From Amycolatopsis pittospori (GTDB taxonomy: Bacteria; Actinomycetota; Actinomycetes; Mycobacteriales; Pseudonocardiaceae), in NCBI RefSeq assembly GCF_013870525.1, contig NZ_JACBXD010000007.1, positions 62,001-126,000 of the forward strand: a stretch of 64,000 nucleotides of DNA, written 5' to 3'. The notes beneath the pieces are model-generated. The model saw only the letters and a program-made list of their open reading frames with translations. It was not told the DNA's origin and made no database searches. Below, piece by piece: positions 29,687 to 37,699 of this stretch (its first letter is position 1; the number at the start of each line of letters is the position of its first letter). The translations under genes were made by a program, and so were the position numbers.

Positions 29687-30316
29687 TTAGCCGCGCGGTG
29701 TCAGGTAGCCCTGGGAGAACGCCGCGGCCACGGCGGCCGCACGGTCGTTGACGCCGAGTTTCGCGTAGACGTGCAGCAGGTGTGTCTTGACCGTCGCTTC
29801 GCTGATGAACAGCCGCTTCGCCGCCTCGCGGTTCGTCGAGCCCTTGGCGATCAGCTCCAGGACCTCCAGTTCACGCTGCGAGAGCGGCCCCGAGGCCGGT
29901 TGCCGCATCTGCCCCATCAGCCGGGTCGCGACGGCGGGAGACAGCATGGCCTGCCCCCGCGAGGCCGCCTCCACCGCACGGAACAGTTCCTCCCTCGGCG
30001 CGTCCTTGAGGAGGTAGCCGGTGGCCCCTGCCTGGATGGCGGGCAGCACGTCGCTGTCGGTGTCATATGTGGTGAGTACGAGCACCCGCGAGGGCACCCC
30101 GCGTTTCGCCAGCTCCTCGATGGCGGTGACACCGTCGGTCCGGGGCATCCGCAGATCCATCAGGATCACGTCCGGCCGGAGCTTCGTGCCGGCGGCGATG
30201 GCCTCCTCGCCGTCCCCCGCCTCACCGACCACCTCGAACCGCGGGTCGGCGCTGAACATGCCCCGCAGTCCGTCCCGCACCACCGGATGGTCGTCGACGA
30301 TCAGCAGCGAGATCAT
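29687..30316 (-). CDS. NarL/FixJ response regulator, ABC-linked
   Basis: 209 residues. The receiver has D8-D9 (IVDDHP), phospho-acceptor D54 (LMDLRMPRTD) and K104 (YLLKDAPRE). The LuxR helix-turn-helix is LSQRELEVLELIAKGSTNRE with FISEATVKTHLLHVYAKLGV. It is the last gene of a four-gene minus-strand operon and overlaps its kinase by ATGA. In this type of operon the regulator usually controls the adjacent ABC exporter in response to membrane or antibiotic stress. Confidence 0.94.
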   Translation of the reverse strand: MISLLIVDDHPVVRDGLRGMFSADPRFEVVGEAGDGEEAIAAGTKLRPDVILMDLRMPRTDGVTAIEELAKRGVPSRVLVLTTYDTDSDVLPAIQAGATGYLLKDAPREELFRAVEAASRGQAMLSPAVATRLMGQMRQPASGPLSQRELEVLELIAKGSTNREAAKRLFISEATVKTHLLHVYAKLGVNDRAAAVAAAFSQGYLTPRG

Positions 30317-31596
30317 CGCTCACCCCCGGCCGGGATAGACGGCACGGAAACCGAGATCGCGGTGCCGCCACCCGGCTCCGACTCGATGGCGAGCCGTCCC
30401 GCGAGGCGCCGCACCCGCTGCCGCATCCCGGCCAGCCCGAACCCGCCGTCGGCGGAACCGTTGGCACGCTTGGCTTTCGGCTCGAAGCCCACGCCGTCGT
30501 CACGCACGTCCAGTGTCACCAGGTCCTCCATGTACGACAGGGTCAGGCCGACGCGGCGGGCGTTCGCGTGTTTGGCGACGTTGGCGAGTGCTTCCTGCGC
30601 GGCGCGGAGCAGGGTCACCTCGACGTCGGCGTGCATCGGCCGGGGGTCGCCGGTGGTGGTCAGCACCGCCTCGATGTGGTGCACGCCGGCCCAGCGCCTG
30701 GTCACTTCGCCGATCGCGTCCTGGAGCCTGCCCTCGGCGAGCGCCTCCGGCTGCACGGCGTGCACCGTCCGGCGGGCCTCGGTCAGGCTTTCCCTCGCCA
30801 GGTTCATCGCGTTCGTCACGTGGCGATGCAGCACCGGAGGCTCGTCCAGCGTCTGCTCGGCGGCCTGGAGCTGGGTGAGGATTCCCGCCAGTCCCTGGGC
30901 CAGGGTGTCGTGGATCTCCCGCGCCATCCGCTGCCGCTCGTCCAGCACCCCGGCCTCGCGCGCCTGGACGAGCAACTGGGCGTGCAGACCGGCGTTCTCC
31001 TCCAGTGCGGCCTCCAGCTTGACGTTCGCCTTGTGCAGTTCGGCCAGCGCCCGCCGCTGCTTGTCGATGCGCTGATCGGACATCTCGGCGAAGTAGGAGA
31101 ACGCGCTGGCCAGCATCGTGGAGACCACGCCGATGCCCAGCCACGCCCACCACAGGTCGCCGGTCCTGATGTTGTCGATCCCGCCCAGGTACGCCGCCGC
31201 CGAGATCACCGCCGTGGCGGCGACCCCGGCATACCGCCACCGCCCCGTCAGATACTGGAACGCCTGCGGATAGCCGACGAAGACGAAGAGCCCGTACCAG
31301 GGCGCCATCGCCACCAGACCGGCGGCGAGCACCATCAGGCCGGTGTAGTACAGGCCCATCAACGGGCGGTTCGGATGCCATTCCGGGTGGAGGGTGTGGA
31401 ACCAGAGCACCCAGACCGAGGCCGCGATCGAAAGCGCGAGCACCGCTGGCAAGCGCACCGGCACGTCCCAGAGCGGCAGCAGCACCGTGACCAGGGTGCT
31501 GATCGCCAGGAGGAAGTACGGGAGGACCTTGAAAACGGTCGTCTCCCGGCGTTCCAGCCGGTCGAACTCCGACCGCAGCTCCGCCTCGATGCTCAC
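30313..31596 (-). CDS. Membrane sensor histidine kinase (DesK/LiaS-like)
   Basis: 427 residues. Five or so membrane segments fill residues 25-170, with almost no extracellular domain, followed by a coiled coil (about 172-215). His229 in MAREIHDTLAQGLAGIL is the phospho-acceptor of a HisKA_3 domain. The C-terminal HATPase has ALANVAKHANARR and GGFGLAGMRQRV. Lack of a sensory domain is typical of intramembrane-sensing kinases that monitor the bilayer or an adjacent transporter. It lies 3 bases after the permease gene and overlaps the regulator gene. Confidence 0.93.
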   Translation of the reverse strand: MSIEAELRSEFDRLERRETTVFKVLPYFLLAISTLVTVLLPLWDVPVRLPAVLALSIAASVWVLWFHTLHPEWHPNRPLMGLYYTGLMVLAAGLVAMAPWYGLFVFVGYPQAFQYLTGRWRYAGVAATAVISAAAYLGGIDNIRTGDLWWAWLGIGVVSTMLASAFSYFAEMSDQRIDKQRRALAELHKANVKLEAALEENAGLHAQLLVQAREAGVLDERQRMAREIHDTLAQGLAGILTQLQAAEQTLDEPPVLHRHVTNAMNLARESLTEARRTVHAVQPEALAEGRLQDAIGEVTRRWAGVHHIEAVLTTTGDPRPMHADVEVTLLRAAQEALANVAKHANARRVGLTLSYMEDLVTLDVRDDGVGFEPKAKRANGSADGGFGLAGMRQRVRRLAGRLAIESEPGGGTAISVSVPSIPAGGER

Positions 31597-31599
31597 GAC

Positions 31600-32340
31600 T
31601 CACTCCCAGCGGAAGTACCGGGCGGCCAGCCCACCGGCCACGATCGTCCACCCCAGCATGACGGCCAGATGCAGCGGTTGCGGCCAGTGACCGGCGGTGG
31701 CGTCCTGCAATGATTGCACGCCGGCGCCCAGCGGGGTGAAGTCGCTGATCTTCCGCAGGACGTCGTTCATCTCGGCGCGCGGTACCCAGAGACCGGCGAA
31801 GAACACGAGCGGGAAGAACAGCAGGGTCCCGATCGCGCCGGCGCTCTTGCCGGTCGGCGCGAGCGAGGCGACCAGCAGGCCGATCGCGAACATCGACACC
31901 GCCGCCAAGAGGTAGGCGATCAGGTAGGCGGGCAGCTGTCCAGGCGGGCTCACGTCGAAGGCCAGAGCGCCGATGGCCAGCACGACCACCATCGTCACCA
32001 GGGACAGGATCGTGGACATCAGCAGTTGCGCGCCGAGCATGACCCGCGGTTCGACCGGGGTGGTCCGCATCCGGCGCAGCACGCCCTTCTCCCGGTAGGT
32101 GGCGAACAGCTGGGACAGGCTGTTGAGCGAGAACAGGGCGAGGCCCATCACGACGATGATCGGTACGTACAAGGTGATCGCCCGCGCGCCGCCGAGGTCC
32201 GCGCTGGGTTCCCGCATGGCGGGGACGAGGCCGAGGACGACGAGCAGGATCGGGGGAAAGGCGAGCGCGAAGAAAACGAGCATCGGCTCGCGGAAGAAGA
32301 GTTTGGTCTCGGTGGCGGTGAGCCGGGCCAGAGCGGACAT
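31600..32340 (-). CDS. ABC-2 type exporter permease
   Basis: 246 residues with six predicted membrane helices. FREPMLVFFALAFPPILLVV near the N-terminus is the ABC-2 coupling region. The loop after helix 2 (LFATYREKGVLRRMRTTPVE) is the E-loop/coupling helix typical of drug and lipid exporters. It follows the ATPase gene by 10 bases and precedes the kinase by 3 bases. It works as a dimer with the ATPase to export a hydrophobic compound; the substrate is unknown. Confidence 0.9.
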   Translation of the reverse strand: MSALARLTATETKLFFREPMLVFFALAFPPILLVVLGLVPAMREPSADLGGARAITLYVPIIVVMGLALFSLNSLSQLFATYREKGVLRRMRTTPVEPRVMLGAQLLMSTILSLVTMVVVLAIGALAFDVSPPGQLPAYLIAYLLAAVSMFAIGLLVASLAPTGKSAGAIGTLLFFPLVFFAGLWVPRAEMNDVLRKISDFTPLGAGVQSLQDATAGHWPQPLHLAVMLGWTIVAGGLAARYFRWE

Positions 32341-32350
32341 GACGGTCTCC

Positions 32351-33259
32351 TCAGGAGTCGATGGGGCGGCCGGTGAGCGCGACGAACGCGTCGTCCAGCG
32401 AGGTCTGCTCGACGCGCAGGTCCGCGGCGGTGACCTGGTGACGGGCGAGCACGGTGGTCACGGCGAGCAGCAGGTTCCCGGTACCGGTCACCACGAGCCG
32501 GTCACCCGCCCGCTCGACCGAGACGACCTCGGGCAACGCGGCCAGCACGGCGTGGTCCAGCGGCGCGGACGGCCGGAACCGGATGCGCTGCCGATCGTCG
32601 ACGCCGGAGATCAGCCCTGCCGGGGTGTCGAGGGCGACGACCCGGCCGGAGTCGATCACCGCGAGCCTGTCGCACAGTCGTTCCGCTTCTTCCATGAAAT
32701 GGGTGACCAGCAGGATCGTGACCCCGCGGTCGCGGACGGCCTCGATCAGATCCCACGCGTCGCGGCGTGCCTGCGGGTCGAGGCCGGTGGTGAGCTCGTC
32801 GAGCACCGCGACCTTCGGGTCGCCGATCAGCGCGAGCGCGATCGACAGCCGCTGCTTCTGCCCACCGGACAGCCTGCGGAACTGGGTGCCGACCTTGTCG
32901 GTCAGGTCGAGGGTGCCGAGCAGTTCCCGCCAGTCGGCCGGTTCGCGGTAGAAGGAGCTGTACAGCTCCATCACCTCGCCGACCTCGAGCTTGTCCGGAA
33001 GCTCGCTTTCCTGCAGCTGCGCGCCGAGCAGCTGCCGCAGTTCGCCGGTGTCGCGTCGCGGGTCGATCCCACAGACCCGGATGGTTCCGCCGTCCGGGGT
33101 GCGCAGCCCCTCGACACACTCGACGGTCGTGGTCTTGCCCGCCCCGTTGGGGCCCAGGATGCCGAAGATCTCGCCCCGCTCGACGGTGAAACCGACCCCG
33201 TTCACCGCGGTGTGGTCGCCGTAGCGTTTGACGAGGCCGTCTACCTCGATGATTGCCAT
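32351..33259 (-). CDS. ABC exporter ATPase, DrrA-like
   Basis: 302 residues. Walker A is GPNGAGKTTTVE, the signature is LSGGQKQRLSIALAL, and Walker B is VAVLDELTTGLDPQARR, where Leu replaces the usual Pro of DEPTTGLD. A C-terminal domain of about 80 residues (from about 215) is typical of DrrA-type drug exporters. It is the first gene of the ATPase-permease-kinase-regulator operon. The intergenic region upstream is shared with the divergent cobalamin riboswitch. Confidence 0.92.
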   Translation of the reverse strand: MAIIEVDGLVKRYGDHTAVNGVGFTVERGEIFGILGPNGAGKTTTVECVEGLRTPDGGTIRVCGIDPRRDTGELRQLLGAQLQESELPDKLEVGEVMELYSSFYREPADWRELLGTLDLTDKVGTQFRRLSGGQKQRLSIALALIGDPKVAVLDELTTGLDPQARRDAWDLIEAVRDRGVTILLVTHFMEEAERLCDRLAVIDSGRVVALDTPAGLISGVDDRQRIRFRPSAPLDHAVLAALPEVVSVERAGDRLVVTGTGNLLLAVTTVLARHQVTAADLRVEQTSLDDAFVALTGRPIDS

Positions 33260-33424
33260 ACTCGAAGCCTGCCGCCGGACCCCGGTGGGCCGAATCGACC
33301 GTGCGGCCAGGACCGACGGCGACCGCGGTGGAGCCCACCATCAACCGATCGGTGGATGGCAGGGGTCGGCGCGGCGGCCGGACCACGGCGTAACGGGCCC
33401 GCGGCGATTGGGTTCGGTCACATT

Positions 33425-33560
33425 GACCGGAAGGTTTGCGGCGACCTACGCTCGTCCGGCCAGACGACGGTATCCGGAACGCGGTGAAATTCCGCGCGGT
33501 CGCGCCACTGTGACCCCGAACCACACGGTTCGGGGAAGCCAGACCCGGCGCCGTCGTGTC
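33425..33560 (+). ncRNA. Cobalamin (AdoCbl) riboswitch upstream of cbtBA
   Basis: The conserved core is readable. GGAACGCGGTGAAATTCCGCG (33476-33496, split in two motifs here: GGAAC-GCGGTGAAATTCCGC) is followed by GCGCCACTGTGAC (33502-33514), the B12-box region. A stem-loop CCCGAACC/GGTTCGGG and then GGAAGCCAGAC (33534-33544) complete the core. Boundaries are approximate. The element lies between the divergent ABC operon and cbtB, and ends about 25 bases before the ribosome binding site GAGGAGGT. High cobalamin should switch off cobalt uptake, probably by sequestering that site; this is known for the class and not shown here. Confidence 0.9.
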
Positions 33561-33601
33561 ACCCCTGAAGAGGCCGCGCTAGCCCGAGGAGGTCCCACCG
33601 C

Positions 33602-33811
33602 ATGTCGTCTCAAGCGGTAACCGCAGTTCCCGTCCCGATCCGGATCCCGGTCCGCGAGATCCTGCCGTGGGCGGTGCTCGTCATCCTCCTTTCGCTGATC
33701 ACCCTGTACTTCATCAGCGCCGAGCAGGGTGCGGTGTCGGTGTTCGCGAACTCGTACGTCCACGAGTTCGTCCACGACGGCCGGCACCTGCTGGCCTTCC
33801 CCTGCCACTAG
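33602..33811 (+). CDS. cbtB: CbtB-type cobalt transporter subunit
   Basis: 69 residues with one membrane helix (about 19-40) and a C-terminal His-containing tail (YVHEFVHDGRHLLAFPCH) that can bind cobalt. CbtB is the small partner of CbtA. ATG 33602 is 8 bases after GAGGAGGT and lies directly downstream of the cobalamin riboswitch. The pair supplies cobalt for the cobalamin genes that follow. Confidence 0.92.
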   Translation: MSSQAVTAVPVPIRIPVREILPWAVLVILLSLITLYFISAEQGAVSVFANSYVHEFVHDGRHLLAFPCH

Positions 33812-33826
33812 GCGGGCGCACGCCCC

Positions 33827-34594
33827 ATGATGAGGACCTTGCTGGTCCGCGGCATGCTCGCGGGCCTGATCGCTGGTGTCTTGGCGACCCTGTTCGCCTA
33901 CTTCTTCGGTGAGCCTTCGGTCGAGACCGCCATCGGTCTCGAAGGCACCGCCGCCCATTCCCACAGTTCCCCCGAGGCGCACGAACACCCTCCCGCCGGC
34001 GCTGAGCCCGAAGAGGAAGAGCTGGTCACGCGCGGTGTGCAGAGCACCGTGGGGCTGCTGACCGGCGTCGGGCTGTACGGCGTCGCCGTCGGCGGCCTGT
34101 TCTCGCTGGCGTTCGCCTTCGTCTACGGACGGCTCGGCACGCTGCGGCCGCGGGTGACCGCGGCCCTGCTCACCGGTGGCGCGTTCGTGGTCGTGTTCCT
34201 GGTGCCGTTCCTGAAGTACCCGGCGAATCCGCCCGCCGTCGGACAGGCGGGCACCATCGGGAGCCGGACGTCGCTGTACTTCGGCTTCGTAGCGCTCTCG
34301 CTGCTGGTCGCCATCCTCGCCGCGGCGTTCGGCCGGAAGCTGGCCGACAAACTCGGCGCCTGGCGCGGCGGGCTGCTCGCCGCGGGCGGGTACGTCGTGC
34401 TGATCGCGGTGGCGGCGGCGCTGCTGCCGTCGATCGACGAGGTCCCCGCCGAGTTCCCCGGTTCCACCCTGTGGACCTTCCGGCTGGCCTCTGTCGGCAC
34501 CCAGCTGGTGCTGTGGACGGTGCTCGGCCTCACCTTCGGCGCTCTGGTCGAGAAGGCCTTGGCACGCAAGGAAGTCGCCCGAGCGATCGCTTAG
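33827..34594 (+). CDS. cbtA: CbtA-type cobalt transporter subunit
   Basis: 255 residues with about six membrane helices. The first external loop is acidic and histidine-rich (AHSHSSPEAHEHPPAGAEPE, residues about 43-62), a metal-collecting feature of this family. The segment NPPAVGQAGTIGSRTSLYF is a conserved CbtA loop. The gene lies 15 bases after cbtB and is under the same riboswitch. The stop is followed at once by a 25-base-arm terminator. Confidence 0.92.
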   Translation: MMRTLLVRGMLAGLIAGVLATLFAYFFGEPSVETAIGLEGTAAHSHSSPEAHEHPPAGAEPEEEELVTRGVQSTVGLLTGVGLYGVAVGGLFSLAFAFVYGRLGTLRPRVTAALLTGGAFVVVFLVPFLKYPANPPAVGQAGTIGSRTSLYFGFVALSLLVAILAAAFGRKLADKLGAWRGGLLAAGGYVVLIAVAAALLPSIDEVPAEFPGSTLWTFRLASVGTQLVLWTVLGLTFGALVEKALARKEVARAIA

Positions 34595-34649
34595 GTCCGT
34601 GAAGGCCTCCTTAAGGGACCCAGAGTCCCTCAAGGAGGCCTTCACGGAC
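34595..34649. terminator. Very long bidirectional terminator between cbtA and cobQ
   Basis: Arms of 25 bases (34595-34619 and 34625-34649; GTCCGTGAAGGCCTCCTT is the outer part) pair with one mismatch around a 5-base loop. It separates convergent genes. Confidence 0.8.
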
Positions 34650-34661
34650 TTGCGACCCGGC

Positions 34662-36119
34662 TCAGGCCCCCGGCGGCACGAAAGGCAGGTCGGCGGGCGC
34701 ACCGGTTTCGAGCAGCCGCAGGAGTCCCGCCGTGTCGGCGTGCTCTTCGACGGCGTCGGCGAGACGGTCCAGCATGCTTTCCCGGAGCCGCCCGAATCCG
34801 GGCGCGCCGTCGGCCGGTGACCAGTCCGCGACCTCGCCCAGCCAGGCGCGGCGGAAGCCGTCGTTCTCGAAGGCGCCGTGCCACATCGTGCCCCAGATCG
34901 GACCTCGCCGATATCCGTCCAAAAAGGACTCGGCGGGGCCGGTGGCCGATACGGCACCGTGGTGGATCTCGTACGCCTCCACCGGTTGGCCGCGCCATTC
35001 ACCCGTTGGACGTGCCAGCACCTTGTCTGCGCTGAAGGAGACCCGGGTCGGCAGCAGGCCAAGGCCGGGCACGGTTCCGGCACCGGATTCGACGTCGTCC
35101 TCGATCTCCGCGGCCAGCATCTGGTAGCCGCCACAGATCCCCAGCACCGGACGGCCGGCCTCGGCCCGCGTGCGGACCGCGTCGGCCAGGCCGCGGGCGC
35201 GCAGCCATTCCAGATCGTCCACCGTCGCGCGGGAACCGGGCAGGATCACCACGTCGGCGGAAAGGACCGTGTCCGGATCGGCCGTCAGCATGACCGAGAC
35301 GCCGGGCTCGGCGGCGAGCGCGTCGACGTCGGTCGCGTTGGAGGCGCGGGGGAAACGCACGACCGCGACGCGCAGGGAACCGCCACCGGCGCCCCAGCCC
35401 GCCGCGGCCAAGGCGTCCTCGGAGTCGATCCACACCTGGTCCAGCCACGGCAGGACGCCGAAGACCTCGCGGCCGGTGAGCTTCTCCAGCGTCGCCAGGC
35501 CGGGCCGGAGCAGGCCGACGTCGCCGCGGAACTTGTTGACCAGCCAGCCCGAGACCAAGGCCTGGTCCTCGGCCGAAAGCAGGGCGAGGGTGCCGAACAT
35601 CGCGGCCATCACGCCGCCGCGGTCGATGTCGCCGACGACCACCACCGGCAGGCCGAACCGCCGCGCCAGCCCCATGTTGACGTAGTCGCCGGAGCGCAGG
35701 TTGATCTCGGCCGGACTGCCCGCGCCCTCACAGAGCACGACGTCGAACCTCTCCCGCAAGGAAGAGAAGGTGTCGAAGGCGATCTCGGCGAGCCCGGCGC
35801 GACCGGTCGCGTACTCCCCCGCCTCCAACGTGCCGAACGGTTTCCCGAGCGCGACGACGTGACTGCGCCGGTCGCTACCCGGTTTCAGCAGCACCGGGTT
35901 CATCGCGGCTTCGGGCTCGACCCGGGCGGCCCGTGCCTGGAGCCATTGCGCGCGGCCGATCTCGGCGCCATCGGAGCACACCATCGAGTTGTTCGACATG
36001 TTCTGCGACTTGAAGGGCGCGACCCGCACCCCTTGGCGCGCGAGCCACCGGCAGAGCGCCGCGGTCACCAGGCTCTTGCCCGCGTCCGACGTCGTCCCCG
36101 CGACGAGCAGCCCGCTCAC
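34662..36119 (-). CDS. cobQ: Cobyric acid synthase (adenosylcobyrinate a,c-diamide amidase)
   Basis: 485 residues. The N-terminal dethiobiotin-synthetase-like ATP domain begins LLVAGTTSDAGKSLVTAAL and includes KSQNMSNNSMV, diagnostic for CobQ. The C-terminal glutaminase domain carries the nucleophilic Cys in VLGICGGYQMLA and the triad His in YEIHHG. It amidates side chains b, d, e and g of adenosylcobyrinate a,c-diamide. GTG 36119 overlaps the cbiB stop by GTGA, so the two are co-translated. Confidence 0.96.
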   Translation of the reverse strand: MSGLLVAGTTSDAGKSLVTAALCRWLARQGVRVAPFKSQNMSNNSMVCSDGAEIGRAQWLQARAARVEPEAAMNPVLLKPGSDRRSHVVALGKPFGTLEAGEYATGRAGLAEIAFDTFSSLRERFDVVLCEGAGSPAEINLRSGDYVNMGLARRFGLPVVVVGDIDRGGVMAAMFGTLALLSAEDQALVSGWLVNKFRGDVGLLRPGLATLEKLTGREVFGVLPWLDQVWIDSEDALAAAGWGAGGGSLRVAVVRFPRASNATDVDALAAEPGVSVMLTADPDTVLSADVVILPGSRATVDDLEWLRARGLADAVRTRAEAGRPVLGICGGYQMLAAEIEDDVESGAGTVPGLGLLPTRVSFSADKVLARPTGEWRGQPVEAYEIHHGAVSATGPAESFLDGYRRGPIWGTMWHGAFENDGFRRAWLGEVADWSPADGAPGFGRLRESMLDRLADAVEEHADTAGLLRLLETGAPADLPFVPPGA

Positions 36120-37048
36120 CTCGTGACCGCCACCGCGACGGCGAGCGCGGCGAGGCCGACGACCTTCGAAAGCCGGACAGCGCGGCGTACGTCCACCGGT
36201 TCGGGCTCGCGGCCGTCACCGAGGACGCCGCGGCGTTCGGTACGGCCGCCGTAGCTGTTCGTCCCGCCGAGCCGGATCCCGAGCGCGCCCGCGAAAGCGG
36301 CCTCGACCTGCCCGGCGTTGGGACTCGGGTGGTGTTTCCCGTCGCGGCGCCAGACCCGGAACGCGGGTTTGGCGAAACCGCCCGCCAGCGGCGCCGAAGC
36401 CACTGTCAGCGCCGCGCCGACCCGGGAGGGCACCAGATTCGCCAGATCGTCCGCCCGGGCCGAGGCCCAGCCGAAGTTGGCGTACTTCGGCGACCGGTAG
36501 CCGACCATCGCGTCGAGGGTGTTGAGCGCGCGGTAGCCCAGCAGGCCGGGGATCCCGGCGACCGCTCCCCACAGCAGCGGTGCGACGACGGCGTCCGAGG
36601 TGTTCTCGGCGATGGATTCGGTGGTGGCGCGGGCGAGTTGTTCCGTGTCCAGCCCGGTGGCGTCGCGGGCGCAGAGGTGCGAGAGCCGCCGCCGCGCGCC
36701 GGGCAGATCGCCGTCGTCGAGCAGCCGGGCCATCCTCGTGCCCTCGGCCGCGAGACCGCGACCGCCGAGAACCACCCAGGTGGACGCGGCCGTGAGGGCG
36801 AACCGCGCGAACGGGTGTTTCCGGGTCGAGATCTGGGCGGCGACCCCCAATCCGGTGACGGCACCCGCGCAGACCGCGGTGTACGCCGTGCCCCGCACCT
36901 TCGAATCTGCCCAAACCCGCTGCTCAACGGCTTGCGCGGCGCGTCCGAAGCCGGCGACCGGATGCCCTCGACGTGGATCTCCGAAGACGGCGTCGGCGAC
37001 GTAACCGGTAACGAGTCCGGCTGCGGTGGCGGCTTGTCGGAGTGGCAC
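36116..37048 (-). CDS. cbiB: Adenosylcobinamide-phosphate synthase CbiB (CobD in the Pseudomonas naming)
   Basis: 310 residues from GTG 37048 (VPLRQAATAAGLVTGYVADA). VADAVFGDPRRGHPVAGFG is the family start. Later motifs include ESIAENTSDAVVAPLLW and LNTLDAMVGYRSPKYANFGW. The protein has several membrane helices and attaches aminopropanol phosphate to cobyric acid. The upstream extension in the same frame is rejected because TACCGT lies exactly 7 bases before the GTG, a leaderless layout. It diverges from cobU and is coupled to cobQ. Confidence 0.95.
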   Translation of the reverse strand: MPLRQAATAAGLVTGYVADAVFGDPRRGHPVAGFGRAAQAVEQRVWADSKVRGTAYTAVCAGAVTGLGVAAQISTRKHPFARFALTAASTWVVLGGRGLAAEGTRMARLLDDGDLPGARRRLSHLCARDATGLDTEQLARATTESIAENTSDAVVAPLLWGAVAGIPGLLGYRALNTLDAMVGYRSPKYANFGWASARADDLANLVPSRVGAALTVASAPLAGGFAKPAFRVWRRDGKHHPSPNAGQVEAAFAGALGIRLGGTNSYGGRTERRGVLGDGREPEPVDVRRAVRLSKVVGLAALAVAVAVTR

Positions 37049-37055
37049 GTGGCGA

Positions 37056-37061
37056 ACGGTA
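37056..37061 (-). promoter_or_regulatory. -10 hexamer TACCGT of leaderless cbiB
   Basis: On the minus strand TACCGT is followed by TCGCCAC and then GTG 37048. Only 36 bases separate the cbiB and cobU starts, so divergent promoters must overlap here. Confidence 0.5.
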
Positions 37062-37084
37062 GCGCGTGCACGAGAATGCGGGGT

Positions 37085-37690
37085 ATGACCAAGCTGACGC
37101 ATCGCCTCGCGAGGTATCTGGAGACCCTCGCGCGGGCACTTCGCCGCTACTCGCGCGACGACGGCAAGGTGCTGATACTGGGCGGCGTCCGTTCTGGGAA
37201 GTCACACCACGCCGAGCGGCTCGCGTCCCGTCACCCGCACCTGACCTATGTGGCGCCCGGGTTGCCGCCGAGCGACGACGATCCCGAGTGGGCCGCTCGG
37301 GTGGCCGCGCATCGCGCGCGGCGGCCGAGCACCTGGAAGACGATCGAGACCACCGATCTGGCCACCGTGCTGCGGACGGCGACGCATCCACTGCTCATCG
37401 ACTGTCTCGGCACCTGGATCAGCCGCGTACTCGACGAGGTCGGCGCCTGGGACCAGCGCGGAGGCTGGGAACGGCGGCTCGACGAACGGCTCGAAGACTT
37501 CCTGGCGGCGTGGGCGCAGGCCGACGTGCCGGTGATCGCGGTCAGCAACGAGGTCGGCAGCGGTGTGGTGCCCGCGACGGTGTCCGGACGGGTGTTCCGT
37601 GATGTGCTGGGCGCACTGAACAACCGGGTGTCCGCCGAATCCGACCGGACCGTACTGGTCGTCGCCGGGCGGATGCTCGACCTGCCTTAG
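37085..37690 (+). CDS. cobU: Adenosylcobinamide kinase / GTP:adenosylcobinamide-P guanylyltransferase
   Basis: 201 residues. The P-loop is VLILGGVRSGKSHHAERLAS. The family motif VAAHRARRPSTWKTIET contains the GMP-accepting His, and DCLGTWISRVLDE and VSNEVGSGVVP complete the profile. It phosphorylates adenosylcobinamide and then makes adenosylcobinamide-GDP in nucleotide-loop assembly. ATG 37085 is used; ATG 37076 would add three residues. About 25 extra N-terminal residues precede the P-loop compared with the Salmonella enzyme. cobT starts 9 bases after the stop. Confidence 0.95.
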   Translation: MTKLTHRLARYLETLARALRRYSRDDGKVLILGGVRSGKSHHAERLASRHPHLTYVAPGLPPSDDDPEWAARVAAHRARRPSTWKTIETTDLATVLRTATHPLLIDCLGTWISRVLDEVGAWDQRGGWERRLDERLEDFLAAWAQADVPVIAVSNEVGSGVVPATVSGRVFRDVLGALNNRVSAESDRTVLVVAGRMLDLP

Positions 37691-37699
37691 GGAGCCGCC

